64,000 nt of DNA from Chrysomallon squamiferum. Its lineage: Eukaryota > Mollusca > Gastropoda > Neomphalida > Peltospiridae. The translations under genes were made by a program, and so were the position numbers. This document shows, piece by piece, positions 1 to 11,594 of the stretch. The DNA is taken from the NCBI GenBank assembly GCA_012295275.1, contig CM022672.1:4462443-4526442 (forward strand), given 5' to 3'. The notes under the pieces were generated by a model. It worked only from the letters and a program-made list of their open reading frames with translations. It did no database searches and had not been told where the DNA came from. Each line of letters opens with the position of its first letter. The first letter of the stretch is position 1.

Positions 1-96
1 GTAATACAGTGATCAATTAGATGACGTCCCAGCAAACGAGACGTTTGTGTTTTTCTTACTTTCTGATTTTTTAGTTTTGTTGTATGTTATCTCTAC

Positions 97-119
97 AACA
101 CACACACACACACACACAC
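97..119. repeat. (AC)n microsatellite
   Basis: Short pure AC run in the left-hand non-coding region; it creates a spurious Thr-His reading frame. Confidence 0.9.
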
Positions 120-491
120 GTGTACACGCTCACATATATAAGTATGCATTTAAATTTGATTTTCTCTCTTTCTTACTGTACGTTATTTATATCCGTTTTT
201 GCTTTGGTGGGAAGACAAATTATTTTTATTTAATTGTCAAAATTATCTAAAGTTTTCTCAAAATATTTATTAAAATAACATTTACTATTGCAAGAAGAAA
301 AATGTCGGTTGATTAAAAATTGGGAATGGGGCGTAGTCTAGGTGTGTCTTCTAGATCCGCGAGTATTTTTGTTCGCTAGTGTTTTATTTACTCGTCGTGG
401 ATGTTATCGTTGCTAAGAATCACGGAAGATATAATATTTCTTTAAAAAAATGATATGACGTAATGATGAAATAGATTAGGAATTCATTAAC

Positions 492-499
492 TGACGTCA
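492..499. promoter_or_regulatory. perfect CRE palindrome TGACGTCA
   Basis: The octamer TGACGTCA is the full consensus site for CREB/ATF bZIP factors. Related motifs TGACGTCC at 22-29 and TGACGTAA at 456-463 lie close by. No gene start is visible next to them, so whether they are used is unknown. Confidence 0.3.
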
Positions 500-568
500 A
501 TACAACCGGAACACTTTCCATTTTCCGGTTTAGTTTGCAAACAGCTCGTTATCTTCCTCCATCTCAAC

Positions 569-569
<1 letters not shown>

Positions 570-616
<47 letters not shown>
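570..616. repeat. (TTA)n microsatellite
   Basis: About 16 uninterrupted TTA units. The complementary AAT/ATA repeat recurs at least eight times elsewhere in this window. Confidence 0.95.
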
Positions 617-620
<4 letters not shown>

Positions 621-1436
621 CCTGTTGTTTCTTTACTTATATTTTTATTACTTCTGTACTACTCAATCATCGATTCTGATTATAATTCTGCTATAACAAC
701 AATAACAAATATTACTACTGCTGCTATTATTAAAGTTATAACTACTACTGCTTTTAGTACTAATATGATCACAAATATCATTACTGCTACTACTGTCACA
801 ATTTCTTCTACTTCTATTACTACTAAAAGTTATAACTTTTACCATCTATTCTTTACTGTACCATCTTACAAAAATAAAAATTGAAATAGGAATAAATAAA
901 TAAATACATGGAACACCCGGGCTACAGCCGAGAGGATTCGCCAGCTTGTAAACGGCCGATGGCGTTGTTTCGTTGCAGTTCACTCAGTCGTGGCATTTGT
1001 TTGATGTTGGGGTCAGATCAAAGTGTTCGAAAACCTTGCATTTTTATAACCCTCGTGCCGCACGTGCACTGGTAACGTGGTTTGCATGCGGGGACGTTTT
1101 GGCTAATAAACACGATCATAGCCTTTTTTTGGCGACTTTAACAAAAGCTCTACGTTTGAATCACCAAATGTCATTATATTGATAGTTTGTACACCGATAT
1201 GTCTCAGTTTACAATAGTTATCTAAGAAATCAACCATTTTGCGTTTCTTTTTTGGGAGAGTACCTTAGTTTGATGTAATTTGTGTATAAACACACATAAA
1301 CACATACACATAGTGTAACCGCTTTACTTACTGGCAACATAATAACTTGATAAAATTTTACAAAGAAAGACAGAGTTAGAGAAGAAGAAGAAAGGAAAAG
1401 CGTGAAGAGAGAAAGAAAAATATTTGTTCGTAGTTA

Positions 1437-1469
1437 ATATATATATATATGTGTATGTGTGTGTATATG

Positions 1470-1500
<31 letters not shown>
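1437..1500. repeat. (TA)n/(TG)n compound microsatellite
   Basis: Alternating TA and TG/TATG runs, followed at 1525-1575 by an imperfect ATG/ATC trinucleotide stretch. Confidence 0.85.
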
Positions 1501-2961
1501 GTATGCCTACAAATTAAAGTTAATAATAATGATGATGATGATGAGGATGAAGATGATAATCATCATTATCATCATAAAGTAAAGATAAGAAATCGAATAC
1601 CCGTGTTGATGAAAGCGGAAAGTAATAAATCGTAAATGTATTGAAGTTAAAAGCCTAGCTAATACATAAAAGGCAATTAAAATTATTATTAAAATAACAA
1701 ATTGAAAAAAAAAAAAAACAGAATGATTTAATTGGATAATCCATACTCAAATTAATTATACGAGCTGAGTTAAAAAAAAAAAGAAAAGAAGAAAAAAAGA
1801 GTTTAGTTCGTGTACGCTGAAAGCGAACGTTCTGCGTTCTATTGTTCTGTCATTACGTCTGCAAGTCCTCGAGGAGAGGAAAACACCACTAAGTGCTACA
1901 AAATTGTTACGCTTTTAACCGCCAATTAAATCCTTATTCTTAGTAAACAACCTAATATGCACTACTTGTGTAAAACAAAACCTTCCATTAGAGCGATCGC
2001 GTAAGTCTGCTTAAGAGGTTTATCCGCTACTGGGGTCATTATAATCACAATGGCTTGGACATTAACCCTTTCAGGAACGCGGCAGGTCATACAGTCGTGT
2101 TTATATAAACATGCTGGGTACGTTAGGTCTAAATTTCAATTTGCATAGTCACTAGTTTGCAATCAGACGTCGCAGACGATACTTCAGAACGCGAAGTGAA
2201 ATAAACATGTCTTGCACTAGGTCAATGTGTTGAACACTTTTTTTTTTTGTATTCAGTTTATAGTAATTTCTCTTTGATCTGTTGTACTACTCATCAGAAT
2301 TTATAACATGAATTAGTTGTTAATTTTTAATTCAAAATCGATACCTATTTGTTATTTTTAAATGATGAACAAAGATAGTAAATTCATTATTTCAAGACGT
2401 GTAATACATATTAATTATCCTGTTTTGTCCTTTTAAAAACGAAACAAAAACCTTCTTAATTAATTTTTAAAGTGTTAAATTAACGAATATTAATTATTAT
2501 TACAATAAAGATCTGTGTTTGAAATATTCATTAAACAATTAAAAAGTAAGTTTTAATACGCGATCATTTGGTTTAATGTCTACATCGCATTCTCGTAATA
2601 ACACATTTTATACTGTCGCTTCCAGAACTGTTCAGCTGATAAACAGAAAGGCTGGAGAAAAGATTAATACGTATGAAAAATAACTACTTTTAGTGTATTA
2701 TAGTATGCATCAATATGCACCAAAAAGACATGTGCTGGCGTGCGCGCGCACACATGGACACACACACATACATATATATAATGTTTTTAAACATTTTAAT
2801 GATTAGCTGATGCTGAAGACCAATCCAGATCTTACGAATAATAAGGAAATGCATATCATACCATTCTTTTTCTTAACGCTATCTCTGCAAGTAGTACAAC
2901 ATTAAGAAACGAAATTAAGTTATTTTAGTTAGTTACTATTTCACAACTTAAAATTCAAGTC

Positions 2962-3008
<47 letters not shown>
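2962..3008. repeat. (AAT)n microsatellite
   Basis: About 15 AAT units in the upstream non-coding region. Confidence 0.95.
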
Positions 3009-3009
<1 letters not shown>

Positions 3010-3466
3010 TAAACAATTTTGAAATCAAAAGATGGAAAAAACTCAACTTTGTCATTTTAGTGTTTAAGACCGTTTATATATTTAGGTTTGGCGTCTTTAA
3101 TTCCGGTTATCTTGATACTATCTGGAGTATCAGTGTGGGTGTATCTTGATGACATTTTGTATATGGGATACTTAGAGCTACTACTTGACACCTTTACAAG
3201 TAGAAGTAAAAACTGGCTCCTGTTATACTGACGTTTAAAAACCTATTAACGTTCTAAATTTGGTTATTTACAAGCAGTTCTCTTTAAGTAACTGGATACG
3301 TTTAACAATTCATACAAACGTAACAGCTTCAAAAACGAAATATATTAACGGAAGCCATGTCATAGACGTGCAGTTTCGAGCCTAAGAACGGAAGTAGTTC
3401 TGTTTGTGCATTTCCGACACTGATTTGTCCCTGAACATTGATCTTCCATTTGGAAGATCTTATTCC

Positions 3467-3518
3467 ATTTTTTTTTTTTTTTTTTTTACCACGTTAAAAA
3501 AATTTTAAAAAAAAAAAG

Positions 3519-3547
<29 letters not shown>
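3467..3547. repeat. poly(T) then poly(A) fold-back tract
   Basis: A T run of about 20 is followed after a short spacer by an A-rich run of more than 25. The two could pair as a simple hairpin. Homopolymer length is probably approximate in the assembly. Confidence 0.8.
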
Positions 3548-3549
<2 letters not shown>

Positions 3550-4041
3550 AAATTAGTTACCTTCCTAATTTTACAGTGAATCACGATCACATCCAGAATA
3601 TATTACCACTGCTTTTGTTTATTTATTTTTTACACTTATATACAAATAGGCACACAACGTGAGTATCCACATATATTTGTTATTTTAGTTTTTGTTCCTT
3701 CATTCTTTATTGTATTATTTTAAAATTCTTCTTCTTCTTCTTGTTTTTGATTATGATGGCGATGATAATGATGATCTTTCAGTAAAATTGGAATTAGTCT
3801 AAATGTCTTGCTTATTTCATTTTTTTTCAATTACACATTAATTCATTTACCGTCTCTCGGTTATTCATTTATGGAAAGATATCCAGAATATAATATATAA
3901 TAATGGGTATGCTATAGTGTTATATAGCTGCAAGTTTTAATAGTACTAGTAGTTGTAATTTATTTTATTTTAGTATTTTCAAAGTTTAACCTATTAGTAT
4001 TACACAAAAATGATTATATGCTTGTGTGTCCTATATATATA

Positions 4042-4306
4042 CAAACACACACGCACACACACACACACACATACATACCATACATACATACATACATACA
4101 TCTATACATCCATACATCCATCCATCCATCCATCCATCCATCCATACATCCATACATCCATACGTTACATAGACATACCTACATACATTACATATGCATA
4201 CATACCTACATCCATACATACATACAACCATACCATACATAACCTACATGCAAACATACATACAACCATACACACAACCATAAAATACACACACACACAC
4301 ACACAC
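4042..4306. repeat. (CA)/(CATA)/(CATC) compound microsatellite
   Basis: About 260 bases of imperfect CA, CATA and CATC units. Overlapping Tyr-Ile-His and Met-Tyr-Val frames on both strands are artefacts of the 4-base periodicity. Confidence 0.95.
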
Positions 4307-5548
4307 ATCCACAGTTCTTTCCTGTTTAAATCGATCATTCGCCATTCTGTCGTTTCGAAAGTAAACCTTTAACTTTTAATTCTTTTTGCCATTAATTAAA
4401 TCTGAAAATACATTCATTTCTTCTCAGGGATGTGATTCTAGCACGAGAACAAAACACAAACCAGAACAGCGACAAATAAATACTTTTCACACTTTTAAAT
4501 CTCTATTAGCGTTTTAACAAAATCTGTAGTTCTCACAATTCCTTTCGCTTTGTAAGTTAAACATCGCATACAACTTCATTATCACATCATCTCAGTTTAT
4601 TTTAGCATTAAAACACTAGTTAAAGCCTACTCTGTTCTCGCAATGCCAGTTTCAGAATTCACTAAACCCAGATAATAGAAATTTTAAGCGAGACTCCCCC
4701 CTTGGTTGCTGCTCAAAGAACAATATTGATTTAATTTCTCAATTTAATTCGTTCCTGTTGAGTCAAGGTCGTTGAAGGTTACGGTTCTTGCATGTCATTT
4801 TAAGCTTATTAAGGGGCACACTTCCACTCGAAATCCCCTAGAATGCTGATGTCAACATTTTGACACGTCCTCGAAGATTGTAGATTTGTTGCATGACAAT
4901 AAAGTTATACCCGGGGATAATGAAGTCATCCGGATTTAACAGCATGGAGCAAATATATCGCCCCGTTGAACACCGCTGTTAAACACTGGAACAGCCAGCT
5001 TGGAGAAACGTAAATAAAAAGCGTAACTATTACACCCTATTGTAGTAAAGTTATCCTTTCTTTGAGGAGAATGTAAACAGTAAACAAAAGGAAAACGTTT
5101 CGCCTTAATGAAGGTATTAGGAAAGCAAATCTACCCTTTGAATTTGTGGAGAATGCGAGAACGCTGTGAAAACAAGGATAAAATCCGTAAATTGGTCACT
5201 AATTAAGCTTGGATCACACATTGCGGGTCACCCGCCAGCGCTTTTTGTGTACCTCTTTAGGCTGATCCTACCAAATGCATTGTTTATAACAATAGCTTGG
5301 TTAATTCTAATTAGAGAGTCTTTTTGACAAGGTATGGTGTTTTCTTCACAAGTTACCAGTTAGGCAATGTTGTCATATGTGGAGTATTTCTGATAGAAAG
5401 GTAATAAAACCACACGCCCAACATTTTGAGAAGCAGAAGAGTGAAACGTTTCCGACTAGAACTGTCACTGCTGGTATTTACTTGAGACAGCTGTTGTGGA
5501 CAATTATTTACAAACATTTACCAACACGTTTGTGGAAGTTTACTAATC

Positions 5549-5969
5549 ATGATTATGAATCAGTCGACAGAGAAAAAGAATTCTTTTTCAATAGAGAATT
5601 TGTCGAAAAGTAGCGTCAACGATTCTGAAAATCATCCGGAAAAAGTGAAAAATATTTCAACGAGTGGCGAAAACTTTTCGGAGAAAGTCGCAAACTTCCG
5701 TGAAGTTCCAACTTCTCCTCTAAGAACTCTTCCCTGTTTTTTGAATATGCCACAGTTTGAATTTTCGTTTCCAGAGAATTATAAATCTGTTTCTGGTATT
5801 GAGCTAGAACAAAGTGTTTCTCCAGTACGTACCGAAGACGAACTTTCGAACGGTCGTAACCGGAATCGATCGGAAAACGACGAATGCCGAGACGTCAGAA
5901 CCAGCACGCCGAAAAGTTCGTCGTCCGGTTATTCGAGTATCACAGAAAGAAGTCTGACACCGATTTCAG
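5549..5969 (+). CDS. homeobox gene exon 1
   Basis: Codes 140 codons plus one base and ends at CAG|GTAAG. It holds the N-terminal FSIENLS motif and a Ser/Thr-rich, charged, probably disordered linker (TSTPKSSSSGYSSITERS). Another open frame from 5377 overlaps its start in a different register and has no similarity I recognise. Confidence 0.85.
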
Positions 5970-6281
5970 GTAAGAAAACAGCAATATTTTATACTTTATT
6001 TTAAGAATCAGTTGTTATTTACTTATATTACAGCAATATTTTATACTTTGTTTTAAGAATCAGTTGTTATTTACTTATATTACAGCAATATTTTATACTT
6101 TATTTTAAGAATCAATTGTTATTTACTTATATTATCATAATTAGAAAATCGTTTCGACTGTTGAATATTCATTCAAAAATACATTGTTTATTATTATTAC
6201 TATTATTACTATTATTACTATTACTATTACTATTACTATTATTACTATTACTATTACTATTACTATTACTATTACTATTAC

Positions 6282-6314
<33 letters not shown>

Positions 6315-6688
6315 AATTGTTTTTTAAAATCTAATTTTGTCGCAGACGTTTAGAGTTATTTTTTAGGATCCCAGAAATCAACAAACTCGATTTGACCTCT
6401 ATATAATGAAACATATTTAATGTAATTGTCATTATTTAAAACTTATTAATTAGCTTGTAACAAGTGATACATATAAGAATCAAGAACAAATTAAACAATA
6501 CAATAATAAATATTTCTTTTTAACTTTTTTTTATTTGTATGTTTTTGCATTAGATAACTTGTTTTCCATTACGAATGACAGTTACATAAATTAATAATTC
6601 ATTATTATATTGAATTTAATTCAACATTTAACTAAAGTGATTTGGATCCTGCATGCCATTTTGGTCATACATAATATAACACAATTAG

Positions 6689-6731
<43 letters not shown>

Positions 6732-7002
6732 TAATAGAAATAAACTTTTTCTTCTATTAAAAGTCAGCAGAGACGAAACAAATGTATATTAATGTTACTT
6801 TTCTATGGTTTTTTTCAGACGAAGACGTGTGTCATGCAGACAGAGACACGGGAAGGAAGAAGAAAGCTAGGACGGCGTTTACCAACAATCAGATACATGC
6901 ACTGGAAAGACGATTTTCAGAACAGAAATACCTCGCAGCCAGTGAACGAAGTGACGTGGCATCCAGCCTCGGTCTTACAGATCAACAGGTGGGCGTTGTT
7001 TA

Positions 7003-7037
<35 letters not shown>

Positions 7038-7847
7038 TAATAAAAATAATAGAGGTAGTGGTAGTAATATTATTTATTAATAATAATTATTATAACCAAA
7101 AACAAAAGGATATTTGAAAGCTTTCTCTTATTGCATTTCTCATATTTTATAACTCTCCCTTTCAGTTAAAGTATTATGTACGTTAAATATAATTAAAGGA
7201 TTACAGTCAGACAGAGATTTATTATTATTATTATTTTTATAGTTTAATACTCTTATTGCATTTCTCATATTTTATCACTATCTTTTCTCACTCTCTCTTT
7301 CAGTTAAAGTATTATGTACGTTAAATATAATTAAAGGATTACAGTCAGATTTATTATTATTATTTTTTTTTTTTATAGTTTGATATGATTAAACTGATTA
7401 AAAATGTCATTTTGCTTTTTAAATTTTTTGTTATAATTCTTGAATTTCCTATTATTAAAGGTTAAAACATGGTTTCAAAACAGACGCATGAAAGAAAAAC
7501 GACAACACACAAGCGCCAAAGACGACCAGACAGTTGCATTTCCATCAGGAGGGGTCGACCTCGCACAGCTTCAGAGTTTCGGACTTCCTTACTCACCTCA
7601 TTCTGCGTTAGCCACACGAGGATCGTTTTCGCATTTCCTTCCGGGACAAAGTATTCGACCGGAACTAGCTGTGCCAGAAATTCACGGAATGACACGATCG
7701 TTTATGGCGCCAGGTTTAAGCGGCCACCCAATGATGATGTACCCACCCCCTGTCCCTGGGTACGGTTTCATGCCTTTACCAGGACATTTAAATCAACTAG
7801 CGATGTCAAGTTTAGGACATTCGCAGTCAATGTTTTCAAAACGATGA
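5549..7847 (+). CDS. Vent-like NKL-class homeobox transcription factor
   Basis: Nuclear DNA-binding protein of 325 residues, coded by exons 5549-5969, 6819-6988 and 7461-7847, with intron phases 1 and 0. The homeodomain is residues 154-213. Helix 3 carries WFQNRRMK, with Q50, N51 and R53 present. The second intron falls between homeodomain codons 44 and 45, a common position in ANTP-class genes. Near the N-terminus (residues 13-22) FSIENLSKSS resembles the short motif I recall at the start of vertebrate Vent proteins and also EH1 repressor motifs. Homeodomain features such as YLAASER and KTWFQNRRMK..KRQ favour Vent; Bsx, Barx and Lbx are alternatives, and helix 1 looks Lbx-like. The C-terminal region is rich in Pro, Gly and Met. 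The start ATG at 5549 has A at -3; a second in-frame ATG lies at 5555. The homeobox call is near certain; the subfamily is not. Confidence 0.9.
5981..6136. repeat. 52-bp tandem repeat, three copies, in homeobox intron 1
   Basis: Three near-identical units begin at about 5981, 6033 and 6085, the first only 11 bases after the exon 1 donor. The two inner junctions read TTACTTATATTACAG, like a 3' splice acceptor. Confidence 0.9.
6187..6314. repeat. (TTA)/(CTA) trinucleotide repeat in homeobox intron 1
   Basis: About 42 units of TTA and CTA in a semi-regular mix. It produces a poly-Leu open frame that is not a gene. Confidence 0.95.
6690..6726. repeat. (TA)n microsatellite
   Basis: About 18 TA units in homeobox intron 1, 90 bases before exon 2. 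Confidence 0.9.
6819..6988 (+). CDS. homeobox gene exon 2 (homeodomain part 1)
   Basis: Begins after a TTTTTTTCAG acceptor, completes the split Asp codon and codes the basic N-terminal arm and helices 1-2 of the homeodomain. It ends CAACAG|GTGGG in phase 0. Confidence 0.92.
7125..7376. repeat. ~125-bp direct duplication in homeobox intron 2
   Basis: Two adjacent copies begin at about 7125 and 7250. Each starts CTCTTATTGCATTTCTCATA and contains CTTTCAGTTAAAGTATTATG followed by a shared stretch ending in ATTACAGTCAGA. They differ by a few substitutions and by TTA-repeat length. Confidence 0.88.
7461..7847 (+). CDS. homeobox gene exon 3 (recognition helix, C-terminus)
   Basis: Starts with the recognition helix (VKTWFQNRRMKEKRQ) directly after ATTATTAAAG. 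The following 114 residues are Pro/Gly/Met-rich with no other domain I recognise. The TGA stop is at 7845-7847. Confidence 0.92.
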   Translation, partial: VKTWFQNRRMKEKRQHTSAKDDQTVAFPSGGVDLAQLQSFGLPYSPHSALATRGSFSHFLPGQSIRPELAVPEIHGMTRSFMAPGLSGHPMMMYPPPVPGYGFMPLPGHLNQLAMSSLGHSQSMFSKR

Positions 7848-7893
7848 AGAAATATTATTATTAAAAAAAAAAAAAAAAAAAATGTGCCAAAGT

Positions 7894-7899
7894 AATAAA
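7894..7899 (+). terminator. polyadenylation signal AATAAA
   Basis: Lies 47 bases after the homeobox stop codon. A second AATAAA at 8018-8023 is followed by a GT-rich stretch (TTTTTCTTGTGTGTAACC), which makes the second the better candidate. Confidence 0.5.
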
Positions 7900-10098
7900 C
7901 TATGATTTGCAGTGTGGCTTTACAGTGAGTGCTATTTGTATATATTGAAATAATATTCAGACACATTATATTAAATTCTTCTTTAAACTGATGTATATCA
8001 GTTGTGACTGCAGGTGCAATAAATATTTTTCTTGTGTGTAACCAAACCAGTTTGGTTAGTGATTTTATGTGACAATGTGAAAAAACTGCTCATAACTGCC
8101 TGTGTAAAAATGTTGTTTATTAAATGCTGGATTATATGTAATCAAGAAGACTTGTTCATTTTTTTTTTATAAATCCTTATGGAAAGCTAGTTCCTCTCCT
8201 TTCTCACAAAACCATATTGTCTTTTCCGATTGTTTAAAACTATTCTGTATCGATATTAAGAACTTTTTGAAAAGTAATTTTAAAATTACTGAATTAATTA
8301 CAGTTATTTTGTTGAAATATGCAATGTTATTACGACCTGGAAAAGTGGGTGCTTCGTAAATTATTGTCAGTGTCTTTCCACATTTCTGGTTTCATTCGGG
8401 CGAACATTCACCAGTTTAAAAGTTGGATTGAGCCAGTACACAATTAAAAATACCAAACAACACAAAAAGGATTACCATAAATATTTTAATTTTTTTTTTT
8501 CTTTTTCACAAACCATATTATTATAAAATATAATATGGAAAAAGAAAAACAAACGGCCTCACAACTCTCATTAAAAAAATAACTACGTCATCAGGACATA
8601 GTTTCGTATTACAATCCAATTACATGTCTAGCAGAGTCAGACACGCTTGCTAATGTTACTATCAAATTAACGAAGATATCGTATTCACCAAAAAGGTTCC
8701 TTTTAACTAGACACTGTGTTTTGTTTACTTCTCAACACACTGCAACTTTAATCTTTCCTTTCCCTTCGTTAACAAAAGATTTAGTGACATCTGACCGTCA
8801 CCTTAATTAACCATATCCGGTAATTTCGCTATATAACAACGCTGGCTCCGTAAATCCATCAATTCTTTTTATACTTTACTTATTATATACGTATATTTAT
8901 AAGCTACAAAACTGTCAGCCTTTGATCTAGTTGTGCTGGTCCTCAATTAAGGAAAAAGAATGGAAAGCATTAAAACGTTACTCACGGGAAAAACTGCAGA
9001 AAGGATCATGGGTCAAACAATTCAAAGCGCTTTAAGTTAAGTACACTTTTCGACTGAAAACAATAAGTTATATAACAAGCAATAACGATACGACAAACAC
9101 GTTGCACTCACAACAACAAAACATTTAACACGAAGCAAATTCTTTCATAGATTCATTTCCAGTTAATAATACAACTTTGATTTTTATTCTTTAATTATGT
9201 ACAAATACACATGCATATAATTATATTATAAATACACATTTATGAAATTAATATTATTCATTACTAATACAATAAATAGGACGGATTAAATGAATATATT
9301 ATGTCTATACATTATCATCTTGTACAGTTCATTTTAAAATAAAACACAATTAAAAAGAAAAAGTTAAAATAAAAATATGACAGATGTGGACAGAGAAATA
9401 TTAATAATACTGAAAAACTCATATCACAGACAGGGTGGGGCTTGCTATAAAGTAAAAAATAAATATTGTGATAAAGAAACTAGAAATTCTCTACAGAAAC
9501 TAATAAATAATAAACATAACTAATTTTTAAGACTGTACACTTTTTTCTCCCTTTGTGAGTTTCATTTGTTTCTATGACATTAATAATATATTATACAAGT
9601 ATAAATAATTAGGGTGAATGAGTTATGTTACAATCAAGACAAAAAATGCAAATAAAACCATAAGGAATAAAATGTTCTAGGTTCACAAACTGGTTTCACA
9701 AACTGGTTTAAATGAATTAAATGAGATCAGTTTTTTATGCATTATAATTTAAGCCATGTAAAACAAGTATTTGTAAGGCACAACCAAGAATAAAGATCAT
9801 CTGGAGAAGAGTTAAAAGTACATTAGTTATATGGATGTAAAAATGGAATTAACTGAAGAATCAGTGGTTATATTTATTTTATTATTGTTTTCATTTCTAA
9901 TAATTAAAAAATGATAATAAAAAAAAAAGTAATAAAATTTGATTTTATATGAAAATATATGAAAACTGCAAGAAAAAAAGTGCAGAAAATATCACTATAA
10001 AGAGATAACAATGATCATGATTAAAAAAAAAACATAAAAGAAATTAAAATAAGTTATTTTCAGTTAGTTATTATATCACAGGTGAAAATTCAAGTGAA

Positions 10099-10100
<2 letters not shown>

Positions 10101-10160
<60 letters not shown>

Positions 10161-10171
10161 GAATAATAATA
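10101..10171. repeat. (AAT)n microsatellite
   Basis: About 21 AAT units with one interruption. Confidence 0.95.
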
Positions 10172-11096
10172 ACTGAAATAAGAAGATTACAATAATTTGC
10201 TCAGTGATCCATTCACTGTGGACAAGGACTTGAACAGCCAAGTGACACATGTTCTGACTTTGGCTTCTGCAATGGTTTACTGGACATGTCAGTGATTAGA
10301 TAAAGTATGGGTAATACTAGGAACTGCAACTGGAGATTATGGTCTGCAAGGCATGCTATAGTAAGTAGACAGTACATCATGTCATTGGCAATCGCAAGTT
10401 ACATTACCATTTTGGAATATTTTACTTTCAGCAAATTACAGTAATGAAAGGTGTCCAAGCCTATCATACAGCTAAAACTGGAAATAAATGATAAATAAAT
10501 GATTTTAACATACTATATATGGATGTAAAAATAATTCTTGGTGGAATTTAAAATAAATTGTGATACACTGGTACAAAAATAAAAATCTGAACTTTTTATG
10601 TATATAGTACTGTATGGAAGGGAATAAAAATAGAGGGATTTTTTTTTTTGAAAAAAAAAAGAAGAAAAAATTGTATGGAATGTGACATTTTTTCATTAAA
10701 ATTGTAGAAGACAACATTTTCTTTGAAACAGTAGTTAAAATTTTAGATATTTTTTGATATTTTACAGTTTAGTTTTATTATTATTATTTTGTAATATGTT
10801 ACATGGACCATATTACTTTTTTATCCATCAGTTTTAGACCCCAAGTCCTCACCAATTGGTTTGGAAGGTGTGTACCTCCCCTTTATTTTGATTAGGAATA
10901 AATCGGCCTTCATTCCCCGTTTTATTAGTTTGATAAATAAAACTAGCTGATGTCTTCTCTTTCTTTTTTCATCAACAGTTTTTGACAAGAAAATGGAAAC
11001 AATACAGTTAATCTACTAAAATGTATATATGTACAATAAAAAATAACGATTTTGTTAATTTAGTTTTGTGTATAGAATACAGAGAACAAACAGCAT

Positions 11097-11102
11097 TTTA
11101 TT
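11097..11102 (-). terminator. candidate polyadenylation signal of FAM184A
   Basis: AATAAA on the minus strand, about 320 bases after the stop codon. Other AT-rich candidates exist further on, so this is only the nearest plausible one. Confidence 0.35.
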
Positions 11103-11423
11103 TTCCGGAAGACAATATATAAAATTTAGTTTAAAAATAAAATGCTATTCCTGTAAATTAAAATAATAAATAAAAAATTAGAAAGAAACAGAATTAAACA
11201 ACAACAAAAGAAAGAACTTAACATCGCTTCCCACAAAAACTAATAATAGTAAAAAGAAATAAAAAATAATAAAAAAAAAAGAAAGAAAAGAAGAAATATA
11301 AATCCATAAACAGAACAGTAATAAAAAAGAAACAATTAAACAGGTTTTTGTCTTCACAATTTTCTTAGTTTTTTTAAAACAGATTTTCACAGTATATAAA
11401 TTATAAGTCGGAGTTTGGTTTCT

Positions 11424-11594
11424 TCACTTGATGAATTTCTTTGAAAAAGTTGGCTGTGGAAGTGGTCGTGTTGGATTCAGTTTCTCATCGTGTAGGGGTG
11501 AACCTGGGAGGGGTTCTAGTCTGGGAGGGAGACCACCCACGTTCAGACTCGGAGCACTCAAATGTTTAGTAGGAAGTTTGTCTCCTTTCTTTTT
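11424..11594 (-). CDS. FAM184A exon 17 (C-terminus)
   Basis: Fifty-six codons and a TGA stop at 11424-11426. The tail is Lys-rich, then Pro-rich (LSAPSLN, RLEPLPGSPLHD, RPLPQP), matching the family C-terminus. Confidence 0.95.
   Translation of the reverse strand, partial: KKKGDKLPTKHLSAPSLNVGGLPPRLEPLPGSPLHDEKLNPTRPLPQPTFSKKFIK

Larger units (their letters stand above)
1..5548. other. gene-poor region upstream of homeobox gene
   Basis: I see no convincing exon here; the longer open frames are short or made of simple repeats. The stretch alternates microsatellites with blocks of ordinary-complexity sequence, notably about 900-1180, 1800-2230 and 4640-5370. Those blocks are the likeliest places for promoter and enhancer sequence of the gene starting at 5549, but nothing in the sequence proves it. 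Three CRE-like motifs lie in the first 500 bases. Confidence 0.6.
7848..11423. other. convergent intergenic region and 3' UTRs
   Basis: Holds the 3' ends of the homeobox gene (+) and FAM184A (-). I see no exon. The sequence is AT-rich, with one AAT microsatellite at 10101-10171 and several A or T runs. A TTTATT at 11097-11102 is a minus-strand AATAAA about 320 bases beyond the FAM184A stop. Confidence 0.6.

Noticed and set aside
973-1182. 69-codon plus-strand frame with ordinary composition
   Set aside because: No domain, no splice partners and no similarity I recognise; kept only as part of a unique-sequence block.
4010-4372. Long Thr-His/Tyr-Ile-His frames on the plus strand and Met-Tyr-Val frames on the minus strand
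   Set aside because: Entirely produced by CA/CATA/CATC microsatellite periodicity.
5377-5613. 78-codon plus-strand frame overlapping the homeobox start
   Set aside because: Different register from the homeobox protein and no recognisable content; it probably lies in 5' UTR.
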